A DNA stretch of 64,000 nucleotides from positions 12,822-76,821 of the forward strand of contig DASZIG010000038.1 in NCBI GenBank assembly GCA_035949375.1. The letters run 5' to 3'. Positions 26,115 to 34,006 of the stretch are shown piece after piece. A program made the translations under genes and the position numbers. The number at the start of each line of letters is the position of its first letter. Position 1 is the stretch's first letter. Origin of the DNA: Gp13-AA77 sp035949375 (GTDB lineage: Bacteria; Acidobacteriota; Terriglobia; UBA7540). A model generated the notes under the pieces. The model did not search any database, was not told the DNA's origin, and saw only the letters and a program-made list of their open reading frames with translations.

Positions 26115-26951
26115 TCACATCTCGCGCACGGCCATCAAGGGCTGCACACGATCGTAACGTAACACGGGCCCGTCTTTGCAGATGAAGGTAGGGCCATACT
26201 GGCAGTGCCCGCAAAAACCGGCGGCGCACTGCATATTCCGCTCCATGGAAACATAGATGTTGTCGGGCGGGACGCCGCGCTTCTCGAGCTCCTGCACGGT
26301 GAAGCGCATCATGACCTCGGGCCCGCAGACCATGGCCACGGTGCTGTGCGGGTCAAACGGAGCGCGCGGGATCAGCGTGGTGACCACGCCCACGTTGCCC
26401 CGCCAGGCTCCCATGGCGCGGTCCACAGTGACGTGGACTTCCAGGTCGAAGCGGGAGTGCCAATGCTGAAGTTCGTGCCGGAAGAGAATGTCCGCCGGCG
26501 TGCGTGTACCGTAGAGCAACACGACCTTACCGTAATAATTCCGCGCTGCCAGCAGTTGGTACAGCGCCGGCCGCAGCGGCGCCAGGCCGATCCCCCCGGC
26601 TACGATCACCACGTCGGCGCCGCGGGCCTCTACAAGCGGCCAGCCCACGCCGAAGGGTCCGCGCAATCCCAGGCAATCCGAGGGCTTCAACTTGCGCATG
26701 GCGCGAGTCACCGTGCCAACCTCGCGTGTGGTGTGCACCAGGGTCGCGGGCTTCGCCGGATCGCCGCTGATAGAGATCGGGACCTCACCCACTCCGAAGA
26801 GGTAGAGCATGTTGAACTGACCAGGTAAAAAGGGAAGCTCCCGCTTGCCGTCGGCGTGCTCCAGCTCCATAGTGAAGGTGTCCGCGGTGTCGCGGCGCAC
26901 GCGCTGCACCCTCCAGGGGTCCGGGACCATGGGATCGGCCGCTGCGCTCAT
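26115..26951 (-). CDS. hydG: Hydrogenase gamma subunit, FAD/NAD(P)-binding oxidoreductase
   Basis: A 278-aa ferredoxin-NADP reductase-like subunit of group 3b hydrogenases. The FAD domain has LPGQFNMLYLFGVGEVPISIS, the NAD(P) domain has VIVAGGIGLAPLRPAL, and the C-terminal MQCAAGFCGHCQYGPTFIC carries a 2Fe-2S cluster. It exchanges electrons with NADP(H) or NAD(H) and passes them to HydB/HydD. Its ATG overlaps the stop of the cyclic-nucleotide-domain gene by 4 bp. In ordinary group 3b operons hydD and hydA follow; here seven other genes (hoxEFUY, RAYT, hoxH, hoxW) intervene. Confidence 0.88.
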   Translation of the reverse strand: MSAAADPMVPDPWRVQRVRRDTADTFTMELEHADGKRELPFLPGQFNMLYLFGVGEVPISISGDPAKPATLVHTTREVGTVTRAMRKLKPSDCLGLRGPFGVGWPLVEARGADVVIVAGGIGLAPLRPALYQLLAARNYYGKVVLLYGTRTPADILFRHELQHWHSRFDLEVHVTVDRAMGAWRGNVGVVTTLIPRAPFDPHSTVAMVCGPEVMMRFTVQELEKRGVPPDNIYVSMERNMQCAAGFCGHCQYGPTFICKDGPVLRYDRVQPLMAVREM

Positions 26952-27433
26952 CGCACCCCCGCAGAATTCGGCTGAACTTCGTACAGGTTCAGGAGCTGCA
27001 AGCGCGCGGCCTGCAGCCGCTGCTCCGCCACCTGGACGATGCGCTTCATGAGCTCGTAGCCGAGTTCGTGGTCCTCGTCGCACTTCTGCCGCAGGCATTT
27101 GCCGTCAAGCGCGATGGCCCGCGTCAGTTCCAGGGCGCGCGCGTCGAACATCCAGCGATAAGGCGGAAACAGCCACGACCATCCTAGAACTTCACCCTCG
27201 CCCACGGTCATAACCGTGATGGATCCGCGCTCGGCCGCGTAAATCTCCACGGTGGCCCGCCCATGGCGCAGCAGATAGAACTGGTCGGCGCTGCCCCCCT
27301 CCCGAAAAATATACTCGCCGGGCTGAAAACGGACGTTCGTCGCGCAGCTCACCATCAGGTCGACATAGCGATCGTCCAGCCCGCGCACGAAGGAATGTTC
27401 CTTGAGCAGGGTTTTGAGAGTCTCAATCTCCAT
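26948..27433 (-). CDS. Cyclic nucleotide-binding domain protein in the hydrogenase operon
   Basis: A 161-aa stand-alone CNB (Crp-like effector) domain. FQPGEYIFREGGSADQFYLLRHG gives the barrel start, and the following strands (ATVEIYAAERGSITVMTVGEGEVLGWSWL) cover the phosphate-binding-cassette region. No recognisable DNA-binding HTH follows; the C-terminal part is one long helix (ELMKRIVQVAEQRLQAARLQLLNLY). It could be a ligand-sensing regulatory partner of the HydBG diaphorase rather than a transcription factor. GGAGGG precedes the ATG at 27433, which overlaps the end of hydB by 11 bp. Confidence 0.8.
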   Translation of the reverse strand: MEIETLKTLLKEHSFVRGLDDRYVDLMVSCATNVRFQPGEYIFREGGSADQFYLLRHGRATVEIYAAERGSITVMTVGEGEVLGWSWLFPPYRWMFDARALELTRAIALDGKCLRQKCDEDHELGYELMKRIVQVAEQRLQAARLQLLNLYEVQPNSAGVR

Positions 27434-28595
27434 TTTCGTCCCTCCGCGGCTTAGCCTCGGGGTTGGCATCGCTATGCCGGATGGCCCTCGCTTCCTCAGT
27501 GATGTCGATTCCGACCGGGCACCAGGTTATGCAGCGTCCGCACCCCACACAGCCGGAGGTTCCGAACTGGTCGATCCAGGTCGCGAGCTTATGCGTCATC
27601 CACTGGCGATAGCGCGACCGCGCGGACGGCCGGATGCTGCCACCGTGGATATAGGAGAAATCCATCGTGAAGCAGGAATCCCATTTCTGCTGGCGCTCGG
27701 CGTGCTCTCCGCTGAGATCGGTCACATCCTCCACCGTAGTGCAGAAACAGGTCGGGCACACCATCGTGCAGTTGGCGCAAGTCAGGCAGCGCGCCGCGAC
27801 CTGGTCCCAGCGCGGATTCTCGTAATTCCGGTAAAGAAGCGCTTTGATGTCGGTGGTGTCGAGGCTTCGCCCCATCTGCGATGCGGTGTGCGCCACAACA
27901 CGCTCGGCCGCGACAGTCTCCGCAGGCTCAGCCGGAAGGAGCGGCAGCGCGCTTGCAACCTCTCTTCCGGCTTCGCTGCCGGTCTCAACCACGAAATAGT
28001 GCCGGCCGTCTTCGAGGACCTCCGTCAGGGCCAGATCATACCGGTCCCGAGCCTTTGGTCCGGTATTCATGGAGACGCAGAAGCAGGTCCCGCCCGCTTG
28101 GCCGCAGTTCAACGCCACTAGGAAGGCGCTCTCACGGCGGGCCTGATAGGCGGAATCCACATGGGGTCCGCCCATGAAGACCTTGTCCTGGATCTGGATG
28201 GCGTTGAGTTCGCAGGCGCGAACGCCGATAAATGCGGTTTTCTGAGGTTCGCCCTTCTCCGCTACGACATCAAACCCGCCGCTCTTCCGGTTCGCCTGCC
28301 ACAGGCGTACAACAGGAGGATGTAGAAAGCGCTTCCAGGAGTGCGGGCCGACCGCGAAGCCGAATAGAGCATGGTCGTTGCGCTTGACCAACCGGTAGGT
28401 GCCGCCACTCTGCTCGTCCTTCCAGCCTACCGGCAGATCCGCCGAGGAAGCTACATCATCATAGACGATGGCGCCATCGCGCACGGTCGGTCCCACCACG
28501 CGATATCCGCGATCCGTCAGCGCGCCGAACAGCAGGTCCAACTTGCTGCGGTCCAGAATTTGGGGGTTCGGATTTGCGGCCTCTGCCGCGCCCAT
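27423..28595 (-). CDS. hydB: Hydrogenase beta subunit, 4Fe-4S ferredoxin-type
   Basis: A 390-aa sulfhydrogenase beta-type subunit. The N-terminal ~230 residues form the family domain (FIGVRACELNAIQIQDKVF; CGQAGGTCFCVSMNTGP). Two 4Fe-4S motifs follow, CLTCANCTMVCPTC and CVGCGRCITWCPVGID. It carries electrons between HydG and the hydrogenase core. The ATG at 28595 follows GGAGTG. This is the first gene of the minus-strand hydrogenase operon; the 191 bp before it contain no clear consensus promoter that I could identify. Confidence 0.88.
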   Translation of the reverse strand: MGAAEAANPNPQILDRSKLDLLFGALTDRGYRVVGPTVRDGAIVYDDVASSADLPVGWKDEQSGGTYRLVKRNDHALFGFAVGPHSWKRFLHPPVVRLWQANRKSGGFDVVAEKGEPQKTAFIGVRACELNAIQIQDKVFMGGPHVDSAYQARRESAFLVALNCGQAGGTCFCVSMNTGPKARDRYDLALTEVLEDGRHYFVVETGSEAGREVASALPLLPAEPAETVAAERVVAHTASQMGRSLDTTDIKALLYRNYENPRWDQVAARCLTCANCTMVCPTCFCTTVEDVTDLSGEHAERQQKWDSCFTMDFSYIHGGSIRPSARSRYRQWMTHKLATWIDQFGTSGCVGCGRCITWCPVGIDITEEARAIRHSDANPEAKPRRDENGD

Positions 28596-28786
28596 GCTCA
28601 CTCCGGCGTTGTCGGGTCTGCTAACCACCAGAGCTTATCACACCCGGACAACATGGCACGCTAGCCGAGACGCCCGGCTCCGAGTTGTGCTGATCATCGC
28701 CCGTTGGTTTCGGCACCTCGGACCCACGGGCGGATGCCCACCCTCAAAGAGGGGCCCCGCCCGACGGAACTTCAGCCCGGCATGCC

Positions 28787-30304
28787 CTACTTCTGGTTCT
28801 GGGGTGTAACCAACCGCGACGGCGGGATGGGCCGGTGCCCCTCATCGTCGTAGTAATAGATCATCACGTGGTCGGACTTGGCGCCGGGCACAGGCCGGTC
28901 GGCACGCGCGCTTAGACGCTGTGCCCCGGGCAGGGGTGTCAGCGGCTGCTTCGTCGTAAACATGGACTCGTGAAGAATTCCCCCGGACGGCGCTGTGGCT
29001 ACGGCGAAGACCCCGAATGGGTTGCCGTTGTTGTAGGAAACGCCGATGTAGTCCGCCACCATGGGCCCGTCATCGGAATTGGGCAGCCAGCTCAGCTGCA
29101 TGGGCCCTGCCAGTTTCACTCCCGAGGTCCAAGTGGCCCCGCCATCCTCGGAAGAGCTAAAGCCCACGTCGAGCTGGCAGGTGTTGTTGCACTTGGAAAC
29201 CGGATAGTAGTAATAGACCACGGTCAGATGAGCGCCGGCGCCGGAAGTGGTCGGATCGATGCCGATTCCCGGAATGAAGTGGTCCACGGTGCTGCTCGTC
29301 GAGTCGATCGGAACGCGGGTGACCGCGCCCCAGGTCACTCCGTCCGCAGAGCTGCTGTACACGATATCGTTCGAGGCGCAGCCGGCGCGAAAGCGGCAAT
29401 CGGACCAGGCCACGAACACGTTGCCCGCGGCGTCAATTCCCGCCGTCGGCAGATTCGGATTGCGGATGTTGCCTTCATAGTGGTTGTCGATCGAAGCGAC
29501 CACAACGCTCTTGCCCCAGGTGTTCCCGCCGTCCGTGGAAACAAAGGCATCGATGCCCCCGCCTTCGAAAGGCACCACCACCGTACCATTCGGCTGAACC
29601 AGTGGTTCGCCGCCGAGCCCCGCGGCGTGGTCGGAAGAGGCCTTGCCCGCGCTCCAGGTGAGTCCGCCGTCACTCGATACACTCATCAGCACGTCGCCGG
29701 AGCCATATGCCTGGTCCCACTCCGTATAGCAATTGCCGTAGTAGGGGCTCTGAGAGTTGTTATCGCACACGACCCACGTCTTGTCGTCGAGCGCCGTCTG
29801 GTCGATGAGAATTGGATTTCCCCAATGAAGCGCGTCGGAACTGCGGCTGACCGCTACGTCACCGATCTTGCTGGACTCGCCGCTCAGACCTACGAGCGGC
29901 AGCGAGGCGATAAGCCACTCCCCGTGCTTGGCGTCATACGCCACCGCCGGGTCGGCCTCGGCGCCGAACTTGCCGCCCTGATAGTTCACGGTCAGGTCGG
30001 GCAGATAGCCATAGGTCCAGGTGCTGCCGCCGTCCGTCGAGGTGGAGAAGCCTATGTCGGCGCTGCCCCATCCGATCGTGCCGGGCCTGCGGGCCACGTG
30101 ATAGGCGCTCACGATGGTCGAGCCCCAGGAGAAAATGTCGGGTTCAACTTCGGTTTTATGATCGCTGTCCGTGTTGGTGAACTTGTCGATGCTGATCTGC
30201 ACCAGAGTGTATTGCGCGAGCGCCAGCGGAGTGATCGAGGCGAGCATAAGAGTGAGAAAAACAAGAGTTTTACGGCCATGCCAAGCTTTGAGCGTGCGAT
30301 TCAT
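28787..30304 (-). CDS. Secreted BNR-repeat (sialidase-like propeller) protein
   Basis: A 505-aa protein with an N-terminal signal sequence (KTLVFLTLMLASITPLALA). At least four BNR/Asp-box repeats of the S-x-D-G-G-x-T-W type are visible: STDGGSTWTYG, SSDGGLTWSAG, STDGGNTWGKS and SEDGGATWTSG. They indicate a six-bladed propeller. Catalytic sialidase residues (an FRIP-like Arg motif) are not evident, so it may be a non-catalytic or differently specific exported propeller. The ATG at 30304 begins the signal peptide, whereas upstream codons are shadow sequence. Monocistronic. Confidence 0.8.
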   Translation of the reverse strand: MNRTLKAWHGRKTLVFLTLMLASITPLALAQYTLVQISIDKFTNTDSDHKTEVEPDIFSWGSTIVSAYHVARRPGTIGWGSADIGFSTSTDGGSTWTYGYLPDLTVNYQGGKFGAEADPAVAYDAKHGEWLIASLPLVGLSGESSKIGDVAVSRSSDALHWGNPILIDQTALDDKTWVVCDNNSQSPYYGNCYTEWDQAYGSGDVLMSVSSDGGLTWSAGKASSDHAAGLGGEPLVQPNGTVVVPFEGGGIDAFVSTDGGNTWGKSVVVASIDNHYEGNIRNPNLPTAGIDAAGNVFVAWSDCRFRAGCASNDIVYSSSADGVTWGAVTRVPIDSTSSTVDHFIPGIGIDPTTSGAGAHLTVVYYYYPVSKCNNTCQLDVGFSSSEDGGATWTSGVKLAGPMQLSWLPNSDDGPMVADYIGVSYNNGNPFGVFAVATAPSGGILHESMFTTKQPLTPLPGAQRLSARADRPVPGAKSDHVMIYYYDDEGHRPIPPSRLVTPQNQK

Positions 30305-31870
30305 CGGAGGTTCCCTGTGGCAAGGACTAACCGGAATTATCATCCCCGGTCGTGCCGCTAGGGTACACCGAAGGACCTCACAATGCAATGGCAAGCGACG
30401 TGGTGGCCTGGCTTGCTGCATCAGCAACGCGAGCGATTCAAACTCCTTGGCCGACAAGCGGGTTATGGCTTGTAGAGGGCTGGTCGTTGAAGCTCGGAGG
30501 TCCCTGTCATCCAGTCGTCCCTTGCAAGCACGAGTCTGGCTTTGAATCGGTTGCACAAAGCCACCGTCAAGGGCAGATGAGTGATTCCGAAAGACTTATT
30601 CCGGTTCGCCCTTTGGCTTTTTTCACTTTGTTTGGCTTTGTTTTGGCCTTTTCGGGTCGATTTATTGATTCTATTTGACTTGGTGGCTTTGTTTTGTAAA
30701 GCTTTAGATTCTTTTTTGGTTTTTCGCAGGTGGCGTGGCGATGACGGTCGCAGTGAAGGTTTCAAGAAGCCTGTCCCGTGCGGGTGGGAGCGCACGGGCT
30801 TGGTGTGATTCTGAGCCGGATTGAACTCTTGAACCATCGTGCAATTGAGTGGATGGATCATCGAGCCAACATCCTCCGCCACAATCGCGGGACCGTGGGT
30901 ACGGCCGCGACCGGTGCGAAAGCTTATTTGGCTGAATGCTTTCAATGTGTTCGCCTGTGGAGAAGCGTTGGCCGCCGGCCCGCCCGCTTCCTCTACTATG
31001 GACTGCCCAGTTCTTTCAGCAGACAAGAAAGCGGGAAGAGCGCCCTCTTCGGCGCTCCTCCACTGACCCTCCGGAACCAGCCTGTACCCGCGCTGATCCG
31101 CGATCGTGGCGCCTGGACTGCCTGCGCAACCGCTTGCCCGTGGAGATAAGTCCACCGACCGCGCGGTGTGTTGCAATCACTCCAGACGCACACGAGGCGT
31201 CCTGTGTTGTCGGTCATCCATTTCCTTTTGAGCATGTTCGTGCCCTCCTTTCTCTACTCGACTCTCGTCTTTGTTGGCATTGCCGCCGGTTCAGCGGGCA
31301 CACGAACTCCTGCGCCCCACTTCGCGCACGCGGGCGGAAGAGACGGCAAGACGCTTAGTCTGGGAGTGGGTGTCTTATCGAGTCCGAACTTCTAGGGGCG
31401 GGATTAAGCCACCTCGCTCCACGGTTCCATTTCCGTGAGAGGGAGTCGAGGTGATAACGGGCGGGCAGGAAAGCCAGGCGGGCTAATCACCATCTCACGG
31501 TAATGCCGGAACGCTCCGACCTCCGGGAGGTTCCGTTTCGCCGATTTCGTTCATCATATCCATCGAATGTCCTCCAAACATTTGAGCGCCGCGCGCCCGA
31601 ATCGTTGCGTTGGGCAGCCCGATTGTTGAGTTCTTAAGCGGCACCTCTTGCATACTAGGTACCAGTACCCAGGACATTAGAACACTCTTCCGGGAGTTTT
31701 GTCCATAAACAAATCGTAAAAAATGGATAAAGATTTCATATCTGACGCCACTGAGGTTTGCTCTCCCGTTGACGCGCCATGCCGCTGCTAATTCATCCGG
31801 CGGAGAGTGCTATTCTTTATGGATAGGCCCGCGGTGAAGGCGTCACCGGTAAGCTGGAGGGAGACCTGAA
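30305..31870. other. Mostly gene-poor 1.5-kb region with an AT-rich island
   Basis: Only one possible small gene (30996-31235) is supported here. At about 30590-30730 there is a T-rich island on the plus strand with repeated GGCTTTG/GGCTTTT words, much lower in GC than its surroundings. On the minus strand it would read as a Lys/Asn/Ser-rich peptide with no good start. The 31670-31760 stretch is AT-rich, ahead of the repressor gene. Nothing else was recognised. Confidence 0.5.
30996..31235 (-). CDS. Possible small protein of unknown function (79 aa)
   Basis: MLKRKWMTDNTGRLVCVWSD begins directly after AGGAGG with an 8-nt spacing, a strong initiation site in an otherwise gene-poor region. The first ~20 residues look protein-like (basic, then an aromatic strand). 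The remainder, rich in Arg, Ser and Gly, looks like out-of-frame sequence. It may therefore be a short peptide whose original 3' part has been lost or frameshifted. No family recognised. Confidence 0.35.
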   Translation of the reverse strand: MLKRKWMTDNTGRLVCVWSDCNTPRGRWTYLHGQAVAQAVQAPRSRISAGTGWFRRVSGGAPKRALFPLSCLLKELGSP

Positions 31871-32149
31871 TTGTCGCACACCAAAAAGGACAAAGAGAAC
31901 CTGCTCGCCCGAACCCGCCGGATTCGCGGGCAGGTTGAGGCGATCGAAAGGGCATTGGAGGAGGACGAAGAGTGCGCTTCCATCCTGCAGCAGATTGCCG
32001 CCTGTCGCGGGGCGATCAACGGCTTGATGGGCGAGCTCATGGAGGGTGAGGTCCGGGACCACGTCCTCAGTCCGAACGCCAAGCCGGGCTCAGACCGCGC
32101 ACGCGCCGCCGAGCGGTTGATTCAAGTTCTGCGTACCTACTTGAGGTAA
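31871..32149 (+). CDS. CsoR/FrmR/RcnR-family metal- or formaldehyde-sensing repressor
   Basis: A 92-aa all-helical repressor of the DUF156 family: KDKENLLARTRRIRGQVEAI, then ALEEDEECASILQQIAACRGAINGLMGELMEG. Cys35 is present. The residue at position 60 is Glu and position 64 is His, so the ligand set is His3-Cys35-Glu60-His64. This differs from the His60/His64 of RcnR and the His60/Glu64 of FrmR as I recall them. It starts with TTG, supported by GGAGGGAG 7-8 nt upstream. No transporter or detoxification gene is adjacent; the next gene is a convergent SDR. Confidence 0.85.
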   Translation: MSHTKKDKENLLARTRRIRGQVEAIERALEEDEECASILQQIAACRGAINGLMGELMEGEVRDHVLSPNAKPGSDRARAAERLIQVLRTYLR

Positions 32150-32202
32150 GGATTTCCAGCAGTCATGGATGGCAGCTGCCGGTCTGACCTGAAGGTTGGA
32201 TC

Positions 32203-32931
32203 CTAGGCTGCGCCCCCGGCCATTTTCCGAAGGCGATCATTCGCGAAATACTGAGCCTGTCCTTCTTCGATGGCTCGCAGAACAAGGCCGGCGACGAATT
32301 CAGGCTTGTCACCCTCGCCGTAATCGGTCGCCGGCCCGCCCCCGGCCGGATTTCCCATCCTGTTCTTGCCGAAGTTTGTTGCCGTGACGACCGGGTAGAT
32401 TTCGCTGACGACGATGTGGTCCCTTTCCAACTCGGCGCGTGCCGTGAGGCTGAAACCAAGCAGCGCCCGCTTCGAAGCCGTGTATACGCTGTATTGAGGA
32501 ATAGTCATGAAGGCGGTCCCCGAATTGATGTTCACAATGCTTCCGCCGCCCTGCGTCCGCATCACCGGAGTCACAGCCTGCATCGCGACGATTGGCCCGA
32601 GCACATTGAGATGGAAGATTTCGTCAAAAAGTGCGGGCTCGATCTCCTCTATTGAGGCAGCGTAGCTGCGCCCGGCATTATTTACGAGTCCGTCGACCCG
32701 GCCGTAATGCTGATGCACTGCGCGTATGGCTTCCCGCACTTGATCAAACCCCGTCATGTCCACCGTAACAGGCAAGCTGCCCGGAAGCTGCTGCGCCAAC
32801 TTTTGCAGGGCATCGCTGCTGCGAGCGAACATGGCGACTTTCGCGCCGCGGTCAGACAGAGCCATCGCCGTCGACAGCCCGATTCCCGAGGAAGCGCCCG
32901 TAACGACGAATACGTGATCCTTGATTTGCAT
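32203..32931 (-). CDS. Short-chain dehydrogenase/reductase (SDR)
   Basis: A 242-aa classical SDR. The cofactor motif TGASSGIG is at residues 11-18, followed by ARS, suggesting NADP preference. NNAGRS, a Ser in NINSGTAFMT and the catalytic YTASK (Tyr-x3-Lys) complete the active site. The substrate is unknown. It lies at the left edge of the mobile element, 70 bp from the displaced tRNA fragment, and belongs to the chromosome side. Confidence 0.85.
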   Translation of the reverse strand: MQIKDHVFVVTGASSGIGLSTAMALSDRGAKVAMFARSSDALQKLAQQLPGSLPVTVDMTGFDQVREAIRAVHQHYGRVDGLVNNAGRSYAASIEEIEPALFDEIFHLNVLGPIVAMQAVTPVMRTQGGGSIVNINSGTAFMTIPQYSVYTASKRALLGFSLTARAELERDHIVVSEIYPVVTATNFGKNRMGNPAGGGPATDYGEGDKPEFVAGLVLRAIEEGQAQYFANDRLRKMAGGAA

Positions 32932-33001
32932 CGTTCTATCTCCCTACTCACAGGTGCTGGTTTCATCGGTTCAGCGTCTCCCGTAAGCTCAACAAGCGCT
33001 T

Positions 33002-33062
33002 TGGTGCGGAGGGCGGGAATCGAACCCGCACGTCCCTTGCGGGACAAGGGATTTTAAGTCCC
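33002..33062 (-). repeat. Left attachment site: displaced 3' fragment of tRNA-Leu
   Basis: 61 bp identical to 61605-61665. It contains the variable arm, T arm, acceptor 3' strand and CCA of tRNA-Leu but lacks the 5' part, so it is not a functional tRNA. Confidence 0.85.
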
Positions 33063-33505
33063 GAAAACGGCCATTCTGCACTATTGCGCAGCACCCGGCA
33101 AGATGGTGCAGGACTATGATCATCGCCGCATGAATATTGGTCACGATCAACGTCTCCGGTCTGCACTGATGCGCACCAGTCTGCACGATTCACGAATCGC
33201 AACTAGCACCGCTACTAGCACCAAGAATTGGATCAAGAGGGTGGATTTCAAACACTTGAAATGCAAAGGGGGCCGCCGTCTGGTTGGCTCTGCCCCCTTC
33301 CACCACCCCGAGGCCCACTGACTCGCGAGGTAAAGACAACGGCCGAACTGATCATTCCCATGGGAACCAACAGCGCGTCGAGCCAGTGCTCGAGGAAATA
33401 CGCCCGCGTCCGGCTGCCGGCAGCGCACGGAAATCTTCGGTTCCCTTGGCGGGCCAAAGACCTGACGCACCGCAGGTAACTGCGGGCGATCCTCCCGCCG
33501 GGGGA
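33063..33505. other. Noncoding left-end region of the element
   Basis: 443 bp with no ORF that I can support on either strand. The stretch near 33190-33230 contains ACCGCTAC-like repeats also found near the integrase 3' end (61540-61550), so it may include arm-type integrase or excisionase sites. Confidence 0.4.
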
Positions 33506-33898
33506 TCACGCAGGAAAGCGGATCTGTAACAAAATCTGGAGACTGCCGTTGTGCTTTGGCGAGATCTTGGCGACTTCCACATCCTGCGCCCGCACCGTCT
33601 CAAGGAACGAGAGCGCGTATTGTCGGGCGGACGACACCTTTCGCGGTCGCAAGAGTTGGGACGGATCGATTAGGTCCCATTTGACCCCCCACTTGTGCTG
33701 GGCGTCTCTGAGAACCTCAATCCTCGGCAAGTCATCACCGGCAGCATACTTGTAAATCGATGCCAAGCAGATGTTCAGCTCCTCGGCAGCCCTTTTGGCT
33801 CCGAGTTTCTCGATCTTCTCCGCGAAGACGAGCTTAACCTGTTGCAGCAGCTGCCGCTCGCCCGGGGAGTGTCTTCGACCGCGAGTTTTCAACAGCAA
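33506..33898 (-). CDS. HTH transcriptional regulator, divergent from the nucleotide cassette
   Basis: A 130-aa protein. Residues about 20-65 (FAEKIEKLGAKRAAEELNICLASIYKYAAGDDLPRIEVLRDA) form an XRE-type helix-turn-helix. The C-terminal half is unassigned. It is divergent from the gene at 34007, and the 108-bp gap between them holds an imperfect palindrome (33935-33956). It is the probable repressor of the cassette. Confidence 0.65.
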   Translation of the reverse strand: MLLKTRGRRHSPGERQLLQQVKLVFAEKIEKLGAKRAAEELNICLASIYKYAAGDDLPRIEVLRDAQHKWGVKWDLIDPSQLLRPRKVSSARQYALSFLETVRAQDVEVAKISPKHNGSLQILLQIRFPA

Positions 33899-33934
33899 GC
33901 TCCTTTGCTCCGCAACGTCACGGCAAGTATTATA

Positions 33935-33956
33935 TTGAAATAGAAAATCTATTCAA
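33935..33956. promoter_or_regulatory. Putative operator between HTH gene and cassette
   Basis: TTGAAATAGA (33935-33944), three A, then TCTATTCAA (33948-33956): inverted 9-bp arms with one bulged base, in an AT-rich divergent intergenic region containing TATATT. Confidence 0.5.
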
Positions 33957-34006
33957 GTAGAATCACTATCGTAAAATCTTATTCCGATACGGCAGCGGGG
34001 CTCCCC

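Noticed and set aside
30463..31176. 237-codon Lys-rich frame on the minus strand
   Set aside because: No initiation site, composition changes abruptly along the frame, and its 5' part overlaps a better-supported start at 31235.
31495..31677. 60-codon minus-strand frame before the repressor gene
   Set aside because: No Shine-Dalgarno sequence and no recognisable protein character.
33002..33062. Possible second tRNA-Leu gene
   Set aside because: Only the 3' 61 nt are present; the D arm and 5' acceptor strand are missing, so it is the displaced attachment fragment.
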